Assembly (NCBI GenBank): GCA_026193735.1
Contig: JAPHUJ010000194.1
Span: 1-5,038 of the forward strand
DNA: 5,038 nucleotides
Direction: 5' to 3'
Source of the DNA: Sulfurovum sp.
GTDB lineage: Bacteria; Campylobacterota; Campylobacteria; Campylobacterales; Sulfurovaceae
Shown piece after piece: positions 1 to 4,875 of this stretch. The notes beneath the pieces are model-generated. The model searched no databases, was not told the origin of the DNA, and saw only the letters and a list, made by a program, of their open reading frames with translations. Numbering within the stretch: position 1 is the stretch's first letter; each line of letters begins with the position of its first letter. Made by a program: the position numbers and the translations under genes.

Positions 1-93
1 ATAAATATAACCTGTACCTGTACCAATAAAGAGTGCCATGACAACAAGTATTTGTTTATGCATAAAATGATAAAAGTTAATATTGTCGAGCAT
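1..93 (-). CDS. N-terminal fragment of a membrane protein, possibly a dicarboxylate/amino acid:cation symporter
   Basis: An open frame of 31 codons begins at an ATG (91-93) and runs off the left edge. An AAGG ribosome-binding site at 101-104 sits 7 nt upstream of the ATG and decides the start; later Met codons at residues 11 and 19 have no comparable site. The peptide is short and polar up to about residue 13, then hydrophobic, with KQILVVMALFIGTGTGYIY at residues 13-31, as in a first membrane helix or uncleaved signal anchor. The Q-I-L followed by a glycine-spaced hydrophobic stretch resembles the first helix of the GltP/DctA sodium:dicarboxylate symporter family, but 31 residues are too few to assign a family. 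That it is a real gene start is fairly likely; the function is a guess. Confidence 0.5.
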   Translation of the reverse strand, partial: MLDNINFYHFMHKQILVVMALFIGTGTGYIY

Positions 94-128
94 GAAAATA
101 CCTTAAAAATTATTATTTGTGTGAAGGG

Positions 129-145
129 GATGATTGGTAATCATC
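129..145. repeat. Perfect 7-bp inverted repeat upstream of the left-edge membrane-protein gene
   Basis: GATGATT at 129-135 and AATCATC at 139-145 are exact reverse complements separated by GGT. The repeat lies 36 bases upstream of the left-edge start codon. It could be a small hairpin in the leader or a binding site for a dimeric regulator. It has no T-tract on either side, so it is not a typical terminator. Confidence 0.5.
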
Positions 146-292
146 ACTCTACCTAACAACAATGTTACTTCTTAACGCTTTAATAGGTCTTTATTCATTC
201 TAGTTTTAGAAAAACAAACGTTCTTTGTTTATCCTCTTATTTTGCTGCTTTTTGAAGTGACATTGCCAAAATGATTTTAGCACTTTTGTCTT

Positions 293-332
293 TATAATAC
301 ATAAAGGTATGATTCTATAATATTATATTATA
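293..332. promoter_or_regulatory. Cluster of TATAAT hexamers on both strands
   Basis: Exact TATAAT hexamers occur on the plus strand at 293-298 and 316-321, and on the minus strand at 322-327 and 327-332. The stretch 316-327 is a 12-bp perfect palindrome made of two such hexamers. Campylobacterota housekeeping promoters rely mainly on the -10 box, so minus-strand initiation near 315 or 320 could give the left-edge gene a leader of over 200 nt. No good -35 box is present and the DNA is very AT-rich, so chance matches are possible. Confidence 0.3.
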
Positions 333-432
333 AGGGAATTAAGCAGAAAAATCCCAGAAAAAAACTATATGAGAGTCTTTTACAGGTCTGTTTTAGTTAT
401 ATGGGCTATTTAGGTTGAGTTAAATTATAAAT

Positions 433-508
433 TGGTGGAGCATAGCGGGCTCGAACCGCTGACCTCTTCGCTGCCAGCGAAGCGCTCTCCCAGCTGAGCT
501 AATGCCCC
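433..508 (-). tRNA. tRNA-Ala, anticodon GGC
   Basis: The 76-nt cloverleaf is complete and includes an encoded CCA end (433-435). The acceptor stem pairs positions 1-7 (502-508) with 66-72 (437-443) and contains the G3:U70 wobble pair that identifies alanine tRNAs. The D arm is GCTC/GAGC. The anticodon stem CTTCG/CGAAG encloses the loop CTGGCAG, with anticodon GGC at 473-475. The T stem AGCGG/CCGCT carries a TTCGAGC loop. The GGC anticodon reads GCC and GCU codons. This is a stand-alone copy, unlike the UGC isoacceptor that usually lies inside rRNA operons. It sits downstream of ppiC on the same strand and probably has its own promoter. Confidence 0.97.
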
Positions 509-526
509 ACAAGTTGGAAGAATAGG

Positions 527-532
527 ATTCTA
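527..532 (-). promoter_or_regulatory. Possible -10 box for the tRNA-Ala gene
   Basis: On the minus strand this reads TAGAAT, one mismatch from TATAAT. It would place the transcription start near 520, about 12 nt before the mature tRNA 5' end at 508, which is a usual distance for a tRNA leader. There is no recognisable -35 box; that position falls inside the inverted repeat at 536-562. Read-through from ppiC followed by processing is the alternative. Confidence 0.35.
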
Positions 533-535
533 ACA

Positions 536-562
536 TAAGATAGGTAAAACATACCTATCTTA
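536..562 (-). terminator. Perfect 11-bp inverted repeat after ppiC, possible terminator hairpin
   Basis: TAAGATAGGTA at 536-546 and TACCTATCTTA at 552-562 are exact reverse complements around a 5-nt loop. On the minus strand the hairpin begins 8 nt after the ppiC stop codon, where a terminator would be expected. The stem is AT-rich and no clear T-tract follows on either strand, so as an intrinsic terminator it is atypical. It could instead protect the ppiC mRNA 3' end, or act as a processing site ahead of the tRNA. Confidence 0.45.
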
Positions 563-570
563 CACACACT

Positions 571-852
571 TTATGAACGTTCTGTTACTTCTAGAAGATG
601 GTAGCCAAATTGTGTCTTCACAGGACCGTGAACTACACCGACCTCATCGTTAAAAACGACCTTATCAAACTCGGGTACCATTTGACCTTGACCGAATCTT
701 CCCAACTCTCCGCCTCTCGCACCTGATGGACAAGTAGAATTATTTCTTGCTGCCTCTTCAAAAGTGATCTCACCTGTGTTTATCTTCTCTTTTAATTCTT
801 TACAGAATGCTTCGTCGTTTACGAGTATATGTCTTGCTGATGCTGTTGCCAT
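571..852 (-). CDS. ppiC: Peptidyl-prolyl cis-trans isomerase, small parvulin type (PpiC/Par10)
   Basis: This 93-residue protein catalyses cis-trans isomerisation of peptide bonds before proline. It is a single PpiC domain with no signal peptide or membrane segment, so it should act in the cytoplasm. Its length equals that of E. coli Par10 and the sequence follows it closely. The first catalytic histidine is H8 in RHILV. CPSG at 41-44 supplies the active-site cysteine C41. GGELGRFGQGQMVPEFD (47-63) forms the substrate pocket with M58 and F62. The closing motif TQFGYH (80-85) supplies H85. The ATG start has an AAGGAA ribosome-binding site at 859-864, 6 nt upstream. It follows dnaG on the same strand after a 126-base gap and may be co-transcribed with it. 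Nothing in the sequence shows the client proteins. Confidence 0.95.
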   Translation of the reverse strand: MATASARHILVNDEAFCKELKEKINTGEITFEEAARNNSTCPSGARGGELGRFGQGQMVPEFDKVVFNDEVGVVHGPVKTQFGYHLLEVTERS

Positions 853-884
853 GGATAATTCCTTAAATTTTTATGTTTTATTTG

Positions 885-942
885 TTAAAAAGTATGCCTG
901 TGCACCTTCTTCAATCTGAGTATTATATCTGTTCTTCTCTTT
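885..942 (-). pseudogene. Decayed duplicate of the dnaG 3' end
   Basis: Bases 906-936 match 1012-1042, near the 3' end of dnaG, at 28 of 31 positions in the same orientation, 106 bases apart; with one indel the similarity extends to 903. Read on the minus strand in the corresponding frame, the copy gives RTDIILRLKK, against RTDIIPRLKK at residues 533-542 of DnaG. The frame ends at a TAA (885-887) and is closed upstream by a TAA at 942-944. There is no start codon or ribosome-binding site, so it is not a gene. It looks like a leftover of a partial tandem duplication, or of replacement of the dnaG tail by recombination. Two of the three mismatches in the core are synonymous. Confidence 0.65.
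903..936. repeat. Left copy of a 31-bp imperfect direct repeat (right copy at 1008-1042)
   Basis: The core TTCAATCTG-R-GTAT-K-ATATCTGTTCTT is present at 910-936 and again at 1016-1042, with two mismatches in 27 bases; adding the flank gives 28 of 31. The right copy is dnaG coding sequence and the left copy is non-coding. An indel-tolerant extension includes CACC(C) at 903-906 and 1008-1012. The 106-base spacing includes the dnaG stop codon. Confidence 0.8.
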
Positions 943-978
943 TATATAATATTTTTACTTATTCAGAAGCAAAAAATG

Positions 979-2637
979 CTAGATGCCTGCCTCAAAAGCA
1001 ACCAGTTCACCCTTTTTCAATCTGGGTATGATATCTGTTCTTATTTTACGTATGAGAAAGCTCTTTTTTTCAAACGGTATTTGCTGAGAACTAGCGATAC
1101 TTTTGAGCTTTAAGTCATAATGTTTTATAAGAAAATTACGTAGTACATTATTGAGTTCATCTTCGCTCATCACTTCTAAACTGTCATCCACACTCAATCC
1201 TACCAAACCTGGGTGATCGTTCTCTCCATTGATGAGTGCAGTAAAAAGTCCTGCATAGTTACCCAACATAGTAATATCCATAACACTTAAAACGTTATCT
1301 ATCAGATTAGGATGTTCGATAAGGGTTTTTAAAATGCTTAGTTGTGCAACGTCATCTCTTTTTTGCGTGAAACTTGCCCTTGCCCTGGCGGGATTTGTCT
1401 CTTTCCCGAAAAAGGATGGAGAAAGTCCCAATATAGTTGCCGCCATAGGAATATACGCATCTTTAATGATTTGGCTCAGTGTATCAAGATACTGTTTCAC
1501 CGCTCCAAAAGCGGCTTCTTTAGCTCTGGGGTCATTCAAATTATACATAGAGACAATCATCTCTAACACAAAAGGGATCAACGGCTTAGCTTCACGAAGC
1601 AACTTTGCAACTGTTTCACTCTGTCCTTTAGCTATGAGGTCTGCGGGATCTTGCCCATCAGGAAAGAGTACCACTCCACCATCAAAACCTCCCACCGACA
1701 ACATCTGAGCAGCCTTAAGCGCAGCAGCTATTCCTGCCTTGTCACCATCATACGCTAAAATGACTTTTGGTTCTCCTTTTCGAAGCAGAGGTAAATGCTC
1801 TGAAGTCAGTGCTGTACCCATTCCTGCAACCGCTTCTTTAAAGCCTGCCTGATGGAACATCACTACATCCAGATAGCCCTCACAAATGATGATTTTTTTG
1901 TTTTTATAAATACTCTCTTTTGCTAAATGATAGCCATAAAGGAGTTGTGATTTATTAAACAGTTTTGTTTGTGGAGAATTGATGTACTTCGCAGGGTGAT
2001 TCGTTATCGTCCGACCACCGAACCCCACCAGTGACGCACTGGTAGAATATATGGGGAAGGTGATCCTATCAACCAAACGTGCATAATAACCACTACCATT
2101 TTCACTCTGTGCAATAATCCCTGCTTCTGCAGCCGTAGGTAAAGGAAGTAATGTTTTTTGTAAGAACTGCATGACTTCCTGACCACCTGGAACATAGCCT
2201 ATCTCAAAGTTCTCAATGGAATTTTGAGATATACCTCTATCGAGCAAATACTTCATGGCTATTTCATTGTGGTTTAAATTTTTTACATACCACTGTCCTA
2301 CGGCTTCAAGTACACGTTTTGCATCAGAGTAGTCAGAGCTTCCTTTGGTATAACTCAACGAAAAGTTATTCATGGAAGCAAGTTTCTCTATGGCCTCAGG
2401 GTAAGAGAGTTTTTCCAGTTCCATCACAAACTTTATACTGTCTCCACCTACACCACACCCAAAACAGTGATATATCTGCTTGCTTGGGCTCACAACAAAA
2501 GAAGGGGTTTTTTCTCCATGAAAAGGACAGTTTGCTTTGTAATTTGCTCCCGCTTTACGTAACTCTATAAAGCTGCCGATCACATCTACTATGTCAATAC
2601 TGTTTTTTAAGGATTCTATCGAAGCGTTATCTATCAT
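979..2637 (-). CDS. dnaG: DNA primase DnaG
   Basis: DnaG synthesises the short RNA primers that start leading strands and Okazaki fragments, acting at the fork with the DnaB helicase. The 552-residue protein has the family layout. A CHC2 zinc-binding domain comes first, with ligands C37, H40, C58 and C61, including CPFHGEKTPSF. The RNA polymerase core contains the Toprim metal centre: EGYLD at 253-257, DGD at 297-299 and GQDPAD with D330 and D333. A less conserved C-terminal part from about 430 should bind DnaB. I chose the ATG at 2635-2637 because MIDNASIESLKNSIDIVDVIG aligns with family N-termini. A longer frame from a GTG at 2689-2691 adds 18 unconserved residues. No Shine-Dalgarno site precedes the ATG, and a TATAAT box ends 6 nt before it, suggesting a leaderless mRNA. 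Length is slightly below that of E. coli (581). Confidence 0.97.
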   Translation of the reverse strand: MIDNASIESLKNSIDIVDVIGSFIELRKAGANYKANCPFHGEKTPSFVVSPSKQIYHCFGCGVGGDSIKFVMELEKLSYPEAIEKLASMNNFSLSYTKGSSDYSDAKRVLEAVGQWYVKNLNHNEIAMKYLLDRGISQNSIENFEIGYVPGGQEVMQFLQKTLLPLPTAAEAGIIAQSENGSGYYARLVDRITFPIYSTSASLVGFGGRTITNHPAKYINSPQTKLFNKSQLLYGYHLAKESIYKNKKIIICEGYLDVVMFHQAGFKEAVAGMGTALTSEHLPLLRKGEPKVILAYDGDKAGIAAALKAAQMLSVGGFDGGVVLFPDGQDPADLIAKGQSETVAKLLREAKPLIPFVLEMIVSMYNLNDPRAKEAAFGAVKQYLDTLSQIIKDAYIPMAATILGLSPSFFGKETNPARARASFTQKRDDVAQLSILKTLIEHPNLIDNVLSVMDITMLGNYAGLFTALINGENDHPGLVGLSVDDSLEVMSEDELNNVLRNFLIKHYDLKLKSIASSQQIPFEKKSFLIRKIRTDIIPRLKKGELVAFEAGI

Positions 2638-2643
2638 ACTAAA

Positions 2644-2649
2644 ATTATA
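2644..2649 (-). promoter_or_regulatory. -10 box for dnaG, predicting a leaderless transcript
   Basis: The minus strand reads TATAAT here. The next six bases lead directly to the dnaG ATG, so initiation at the usual distance puts +1 on the A of the start codon (2637). No -35 consensus is visible, which is normal for Campylobacterota housekeeping promoters. The absence of a Shine-Dalgarno site before this ATG fits a leaderless mRNA. Confidence 0.5.
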
Positions 2650-2659
2650 TCTAATTAGA

Positions 2660-2665
2660 TATAAT
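2660..2665 (+). promoter_or_regulatory. -10 box for the TPR-rnhA-rnc-aroC operon
   Basis: An exact TATAAT in the right arm of the palindrome predicts a start near 2672 and a leader of about 76 nt before the TTG at 2748. The hexamer 17 bp upstream is TACTAA, a poor -35 box. This is the only TATAAT in the gap that suits the rightward operon. Confidence 0.5.
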
Positions 2666-2667
2666 TT

Positions 2668-2736
2668 AAGGATGTAAATAACGTAAAGCACACGTGACGG
2701 TCACTTGAACTTTTTACGCAAAACTTTTACATCTTT
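2668..2736 (+). promoter_or_regulatory. Structured leader: three nested inverted repeats before the TPR gene
   Basis: Three complementary segments are nested around one centre near 2699. The outer pair is AAGGATGTAAA (2668-2678) with TTTACATCTTT (2726-2736), ten Watson-Crick pairs and one G-U. The middle pair is CGTAAA (2682-2687) with TTTACG (2713-2718). The inner pair is GTGAC (2694-2698) with GTCAC (2700-2704). The internal loops are asymmetric (3 x 7 and about 5 x 6 bases). In RNA the predicted leader would fold into one long interrupted hairpin ending just before the AAGGA ribosome-binding site at 2738-2742. It may protect the mRNA 5' end or tune translation. It could also be read as a protein-binding DNA element around GTGACGGTCAC. 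I recognise no known riboswitch. Confidence 0.55.
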
Positions 2737-2737
2737 T

Positions 2738-2742
2738 AAGGA
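2738..2742 (+). promoter_or_regulatory. Ribosome-binding site deciding the TTG start of the TPR gene
   Basis: AAGGA sits 5 nt before the TTG at 2748-2750. The first in-frame ATG (2793-2795) would cut into the membrane segment and has no such site. The nine-base string TTTAAGGAT containing this site is repeated exactly at 2665-2673, just after the palindrome. Confidence 0.7.
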
Positions 2743-2747
2743 TTTTT

Positions 2748-3791
2748 TTGGAAAATATATTACCTGCATATAATGACCCACTTTTTAGTATCATGCTTAT
2801 TGTTGTCATTTCCCTTATCATTGCACTTGTTACCTATGGATGGGGACTGCATAAACAACAAAAAGAAGAAGGAAAACTACTTAAATTTTTAGAAAAATTT
2901 GACAGTTCTGAGTGTGCCTTAGAAACAACGGATATGCCTTTTGAACCCAATATGCTCAAACCGCTCACCCTGCTCGCAAAAGCATTTGAAAATTCGGGAG
3001 AATACCATAAATCCATCAATATTTATCTTTACCTCATTAAAAATATTTCGCATGATTCAGGAAAACTTGAATTGATGGAACGTCTGGGTAATACGTATCT
3101 TCATGCAGGATTCTTAGAGCGCTCTCAGTCCATTTATACAGAAATTTTACGTAAAAGACCTCGTAATATCCCCATCCTTTATGAACTGGGTATCGTCTAT
3201 GAAATAATGCAAAAATACGACAAAGCAAAAGAAGTACTGGGACCTCTTAATATGCTAGGGGAAGACACAAGATCACTTGAAAAATTTCTGGATTTTTCAG
3301 CACTTCTTGCAAATAAAACCTTATCCATTCAGCATAAAGTAGACACCCTCAAACAAATATTAAAAGAAGAACCAAGTCTCTATCGACAAATAGCAACAGC
3401 ACTTTTACGGCTTGACACTAAAAGTGCCTGGGAGATCATCGATCCTGAACGTATCAAAGAGCTTCTTGACGTCCTTTGGTTCTTACCAAATTCACAACTC
3501 GATTTAGATATAATCGCAACAAATAAGCAACTGCAAACGCTCTACTATGCTAAAGGTTATCTGCAAGAAGCCGAAACCCAAAGTGGTATCTTCAGTGTAG
3601 ATATGTTGGCAACAGCAAAACAAAATGGCTTTGAAGAAGGAGATTTGATCTTCTCCTATCTCTGTAAAAAATGTAAACAGAGTTTCCCTGTTTCTTTTAA
3701 ACGCTGTCCAAACTGCATGGCGATAAATTCTGTTAAAGTTGAGGAAAAAATTGCAAAATCAAGCCCGAAAACAGATTACTCTTTACTCTGA
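2748..3791 (+). CDS. Membrane-anchored TPR protein with C-terminal zinc ribbon, LapB/YciM-like architecture
   Basis: The 347-residue protein starts at a TTG supported by AAGGA 5 nt upstream. Residues 13-34 form one transmembrane helix (FSIMLIVVISLIIALVTYGW), with lysines following it at 36, 39 and 43, so the rest is probably cytoplasmic. Helical TPR-type repeats follow at about 66-100, 105-138 and 140-172, then a helical region. The C-terminus is a rubredoxin-like knuckle, C306-x2-C309-x10-C320-x2-C323, in YLCKKCKQSF...KRCPNC. This order and the 10-residue spacing are those of E. coli LapB, an inner-membrane protein that promotes LpxC degradation by FtsH and coordinates lipopolysaccharide assembly. 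Sequence outside these features is too divergent to claim the same role. A TPR protein occupies the same place next to rnhA in Campylobacter, as far as I recall. Its 3' end overlaps rnhA by 41 bp, so translation is probably coupled. Confidence 0.85.
   Translation: MENILPAYNDPLFSIMLIVVISLIIALVTYGWGLHKQQKEEGKLLKFLEKFDSSECALETTDMPFEPNMLKPLTLLAKAFENSGEYHKSINIYLYLIKNISHDSGKLELMERLGNTYLHAGFLERSQSIYTEILRKRPRNIPILYELGIVYEIMQKYDKAKEVLGPLNMLGEDTRSLEKFLDFSALLANKTLSIQHKVDTLKQILKEEPSLYRQIATALLRLDTKSAWEIIDPERIKELLDVLWFLPNSQLDLDIIATNKQLQTLYYAKGYLQEAETQSGIFSVDMLATAKQNGFEEGDLIFSYLCKKCKQSFPVSFKRCPNCMAINSVKVEEKIAKSSPKTDYSLL
3741..3745 (+). promoter_or_regulatory. Ribosome-binding site deciding the TTG start of rnhA
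   Basis: GAGGA lies 5 nt before a TTG at 3751-3753, inside the end of the TPR coding region. An earlier in-frame TTG at 3739 overlaps this site and would add four residues. No in-frame ATG exists before the conserved catalytic core, so a non-ATG start is needed. Confidence 0.6.
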
Positions 3792-4194
3792 TGGGTCCAG
3801 CTTAGGTAACCCCGGTCCTGGTGGTTATGGGGGTATCTTGGAGTTCAAAGGAACCCGTAAAGAGTATTCTGGCGCCGATATACACACCACCAATAACCGT
3901 ATGGAACTTCAGGGTGTCATAGAAGGATTAAAGCTCCTTAAAGAGCCTTGTAATGTAGAGATCATCTCAGACAGTTCTTATGTGATCAAAGCCATCAATG
4001 AATGGTTAGAAGGATGGGTACGTAAAAACTTTGCCAAAGTAAAAAATGTAGACTTGTGGGAAGCCTACCTTGAAGCGGCTGCTCCCCACAATGTCACTGG
4101 TACCTGGGTAAGAGGCCACAATGGACACCCGGAAAATGAACGTTGTGATGAACTGGCCCGAAATGAAGCAGAAAAAATTAAATTAACACTATAG
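3751..4194 (+). CDS. rnhA: Ribonuclease HI
   Basis: RNase HI cuts the RNA strand of RNA/DNA hybrids, removing R-loops and most of each Okazaki primer. With the TTG start at 3751 it has 147 residues (E. coli, 155). The sequence follows E. coli closely: YSDGSSLGNPGPGGYGGIL at 12-30, TTNNRMEL at 46-53 and GHNGHPENERCDELAR at 122-137. The catalytic carboxylates are all present as D14, E52, D74 and D133, with the catalytic-loop histidine H123. The basic protrusion is kept but a few residues shorter (WVRKNFAKVKNVDLW, 89-103). The start overlaps the TPR gene by 41 bp in another frame, and the stop overlaps the rnc ribosome-binding site, so it belongs to the same transcript. Functionally it complements the primase encoded on the other side. 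Confidence 0.96.
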   Translation: MQNQARKQITLYSDGSSLGNPGPGGYGGILEFKGTRKEYSGADIHTTNNRMELQGVIEGLKLLKEPCNVEIISDSSYVIKAINEWLEGWVRKNFAKVKNVDLWEAYLEAAAPHNVTGTWVRGHNGHPENERCDELARNEAEKIKLTL

Positions 4195-4203
4195 GAGAAA
4201 AAA

Positions 4204-4875
4204 ATGAACGACTACAGTCAACTTGAAGAACGACTGAACTATACATTTAAAGACAAGCAATTGATTATTGAGGCTTTGACACATAAAAGTTACAAAAAGC
4301 CTTACAATAATGAGCGGCTTGAGTTTTTAGGGGATGCAGTACTTGACCTCATCGTGGGAGAGTACCTTTTTACTAAATTCCCAAACTCAAATGAAGGCAT
4401 ACTATCAAAAATACGTGCGTCACTTGTAAATGAGGTGGGCTTTACACTTTTAGCAAGAAAACTAGATCTAGGTTCATACATCTACCTTTCATTGGCAGAA
4501 GAGAACAACAACGGACGAGACAAACCTTCATTGCTTTCTAATGCCTTTGAAGCAATTATCGGTGCCATTTACCTTGAAGCCGGTTTAGATGTAGCCAAAG
4601 AGATATCCATTAAACTACTGGAAGAGAGTCACCCTAAAATAGACCTTGATTCTCTTTCTAAAGACTATAAAACTGCCTTACAGGAACTCACACAGGCAAC
4701 ACATGGGGTAACTCCTCTATATACACTTTTAGACTCTTCCGGACCAGACCACAAAAAAGAGTTTGTTATCGCAGTCATACTTGACGACAAAACCATTGCT
4801 ACGGCAAAAGGTAAAAGTAAAAAAGAAGCCCAACAAAAAGCAGCCCAACTTGCATTAAAGGAATTAAGATCATGA
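4204..4875 (+). CDS. rnc: Ribonuclease III
   Basis: RNase III cleaves double-stranded RNA, including the rRNA precursor stems and structured mRNAs. The 223-residue protein has a nuclease domain (about 1-148) and a double-stranded RNA-binding domain (about 152-222, ending in [18 protein letters not shown]). The signature [16 protein letters not shown] spans 36-51. Metal-site residues E37, E40, D44, E64 and E116 match E. coli E38, E41, D45, E65 and E117. The residue matching E. coli D114 is asparagine (N113, in LLSNAFEA). The ATG at 4204 has an AGGAGA site at 4193-4198 that overlaps the rnhA stop codon. The gene ends in ATGA shared with aroC, so rnhA, rnc and aroC are translationally coupled. 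Length is typical. Confidence 0.97.
   Translation: MNDYSQLEERLNYTFKDKQLIIEALTHKSYKKPYNNERLEFLGDAVLDLIVGEYLFTKFPNSNEGILSKIRASLVNEVGFTLLARKLDLGSYIYLSLAEENNNGRDKPSLLSNAFEAIIGAIYLEAGLDVAKEISIKLLEESHPKIDLDSLSKDYKTALQELTQATHGVTPLYTLLDSSGPDHKKEFVIAVILDDKTIATAKGKSKKEAQQKAAQLALKELRS

Larger units (their letters stand above)
94..432. other. AT-rich intergenic region with no convincing gene
   Basis: This 339-base stretch lies between the left-edge gene and the tRNA gene. I see no convincing coding frame. The best minus-strand candidate is a 21-codon ATG frame at 237-302 with no ribosome-binding site. The region holds a perfect 7-bp inverted repeat with a 3-nt loop at 129-145, a weaker AT-rich 7-bp repeat with a 5-nt loop at 212-230, and a cluster of TATAAT hexamers on both strands at 293-332. 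The leader of the left-edge gene and its promoter must lie here or further upstream. No clear terminator follows the tRNA. Confidence 0.6.
2642..2667. repeat. 26-bp perfect palindrome in the dnaG/TPR divergent promoter region
   Basis: Every one of the 13 base pairs is symmetrical around the 2654/2655 centre, with TCTAATTAGA at the core and ATTATA/TATAAT arms. It lies 4 bases upstream of the dnaG ATG and contains the candidate -10 boxes for both divergent transcripts. A dimeric regulator bound here would cover both promoters. AT-rich DNA makes short palindromes common, but a 26-bp exact one is unlikely by chance. Confidence 0.85.

Noticed and set aside
253..270. Sigma-54 promoter around the minus-strand TTGGCA
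   Set aside because: The second half of the consensus (TTGCA/T at the required spacing) is absent.
237..302. 21-codon minus-strand ORF in the left intergenic region
   Set aside because: No Shine-Dalgarno site, an in-frame stop three codons upstream of the ATG, and no recognisable similarity.
335..356. GGGAATT...AAATCCC as a terminator
   Set aside because: The stem has a mismatch, an 8-base loop and no T-tract on the relevant strand.
968..980. AGCA-AAAAA-TGCT hairpin as the dnaG terminator
   Set aside because: Only four base pairs, overlapping the stop codon and not followed by a T-tract.
1334..1708. Plus-strand open frames antisense to dnaG
   Set aside because: They lie wholly within the conserved dnaG coding sequence, lack ribosome-binding sites and resemble no family; they are shadows of the opposite frame.
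2672..2677. AUG-UAA minimal ORF in the TPR leader, after an AAGGA
   Set aside because: The predicted transcription start falls on this very ATG, so the upstream AAGGA would not be in the mRNA; a start-stop pair in AT-rich DNA is easily a chance event.
2638..2691. N-terminal extension of dnaG from a GTG at 2689-2691
   Set aside because: The extra 18 residues have no counterpart in the primase family, cross the palindrome and its TATAAT box, and the GTG has no ribosome-binding site.
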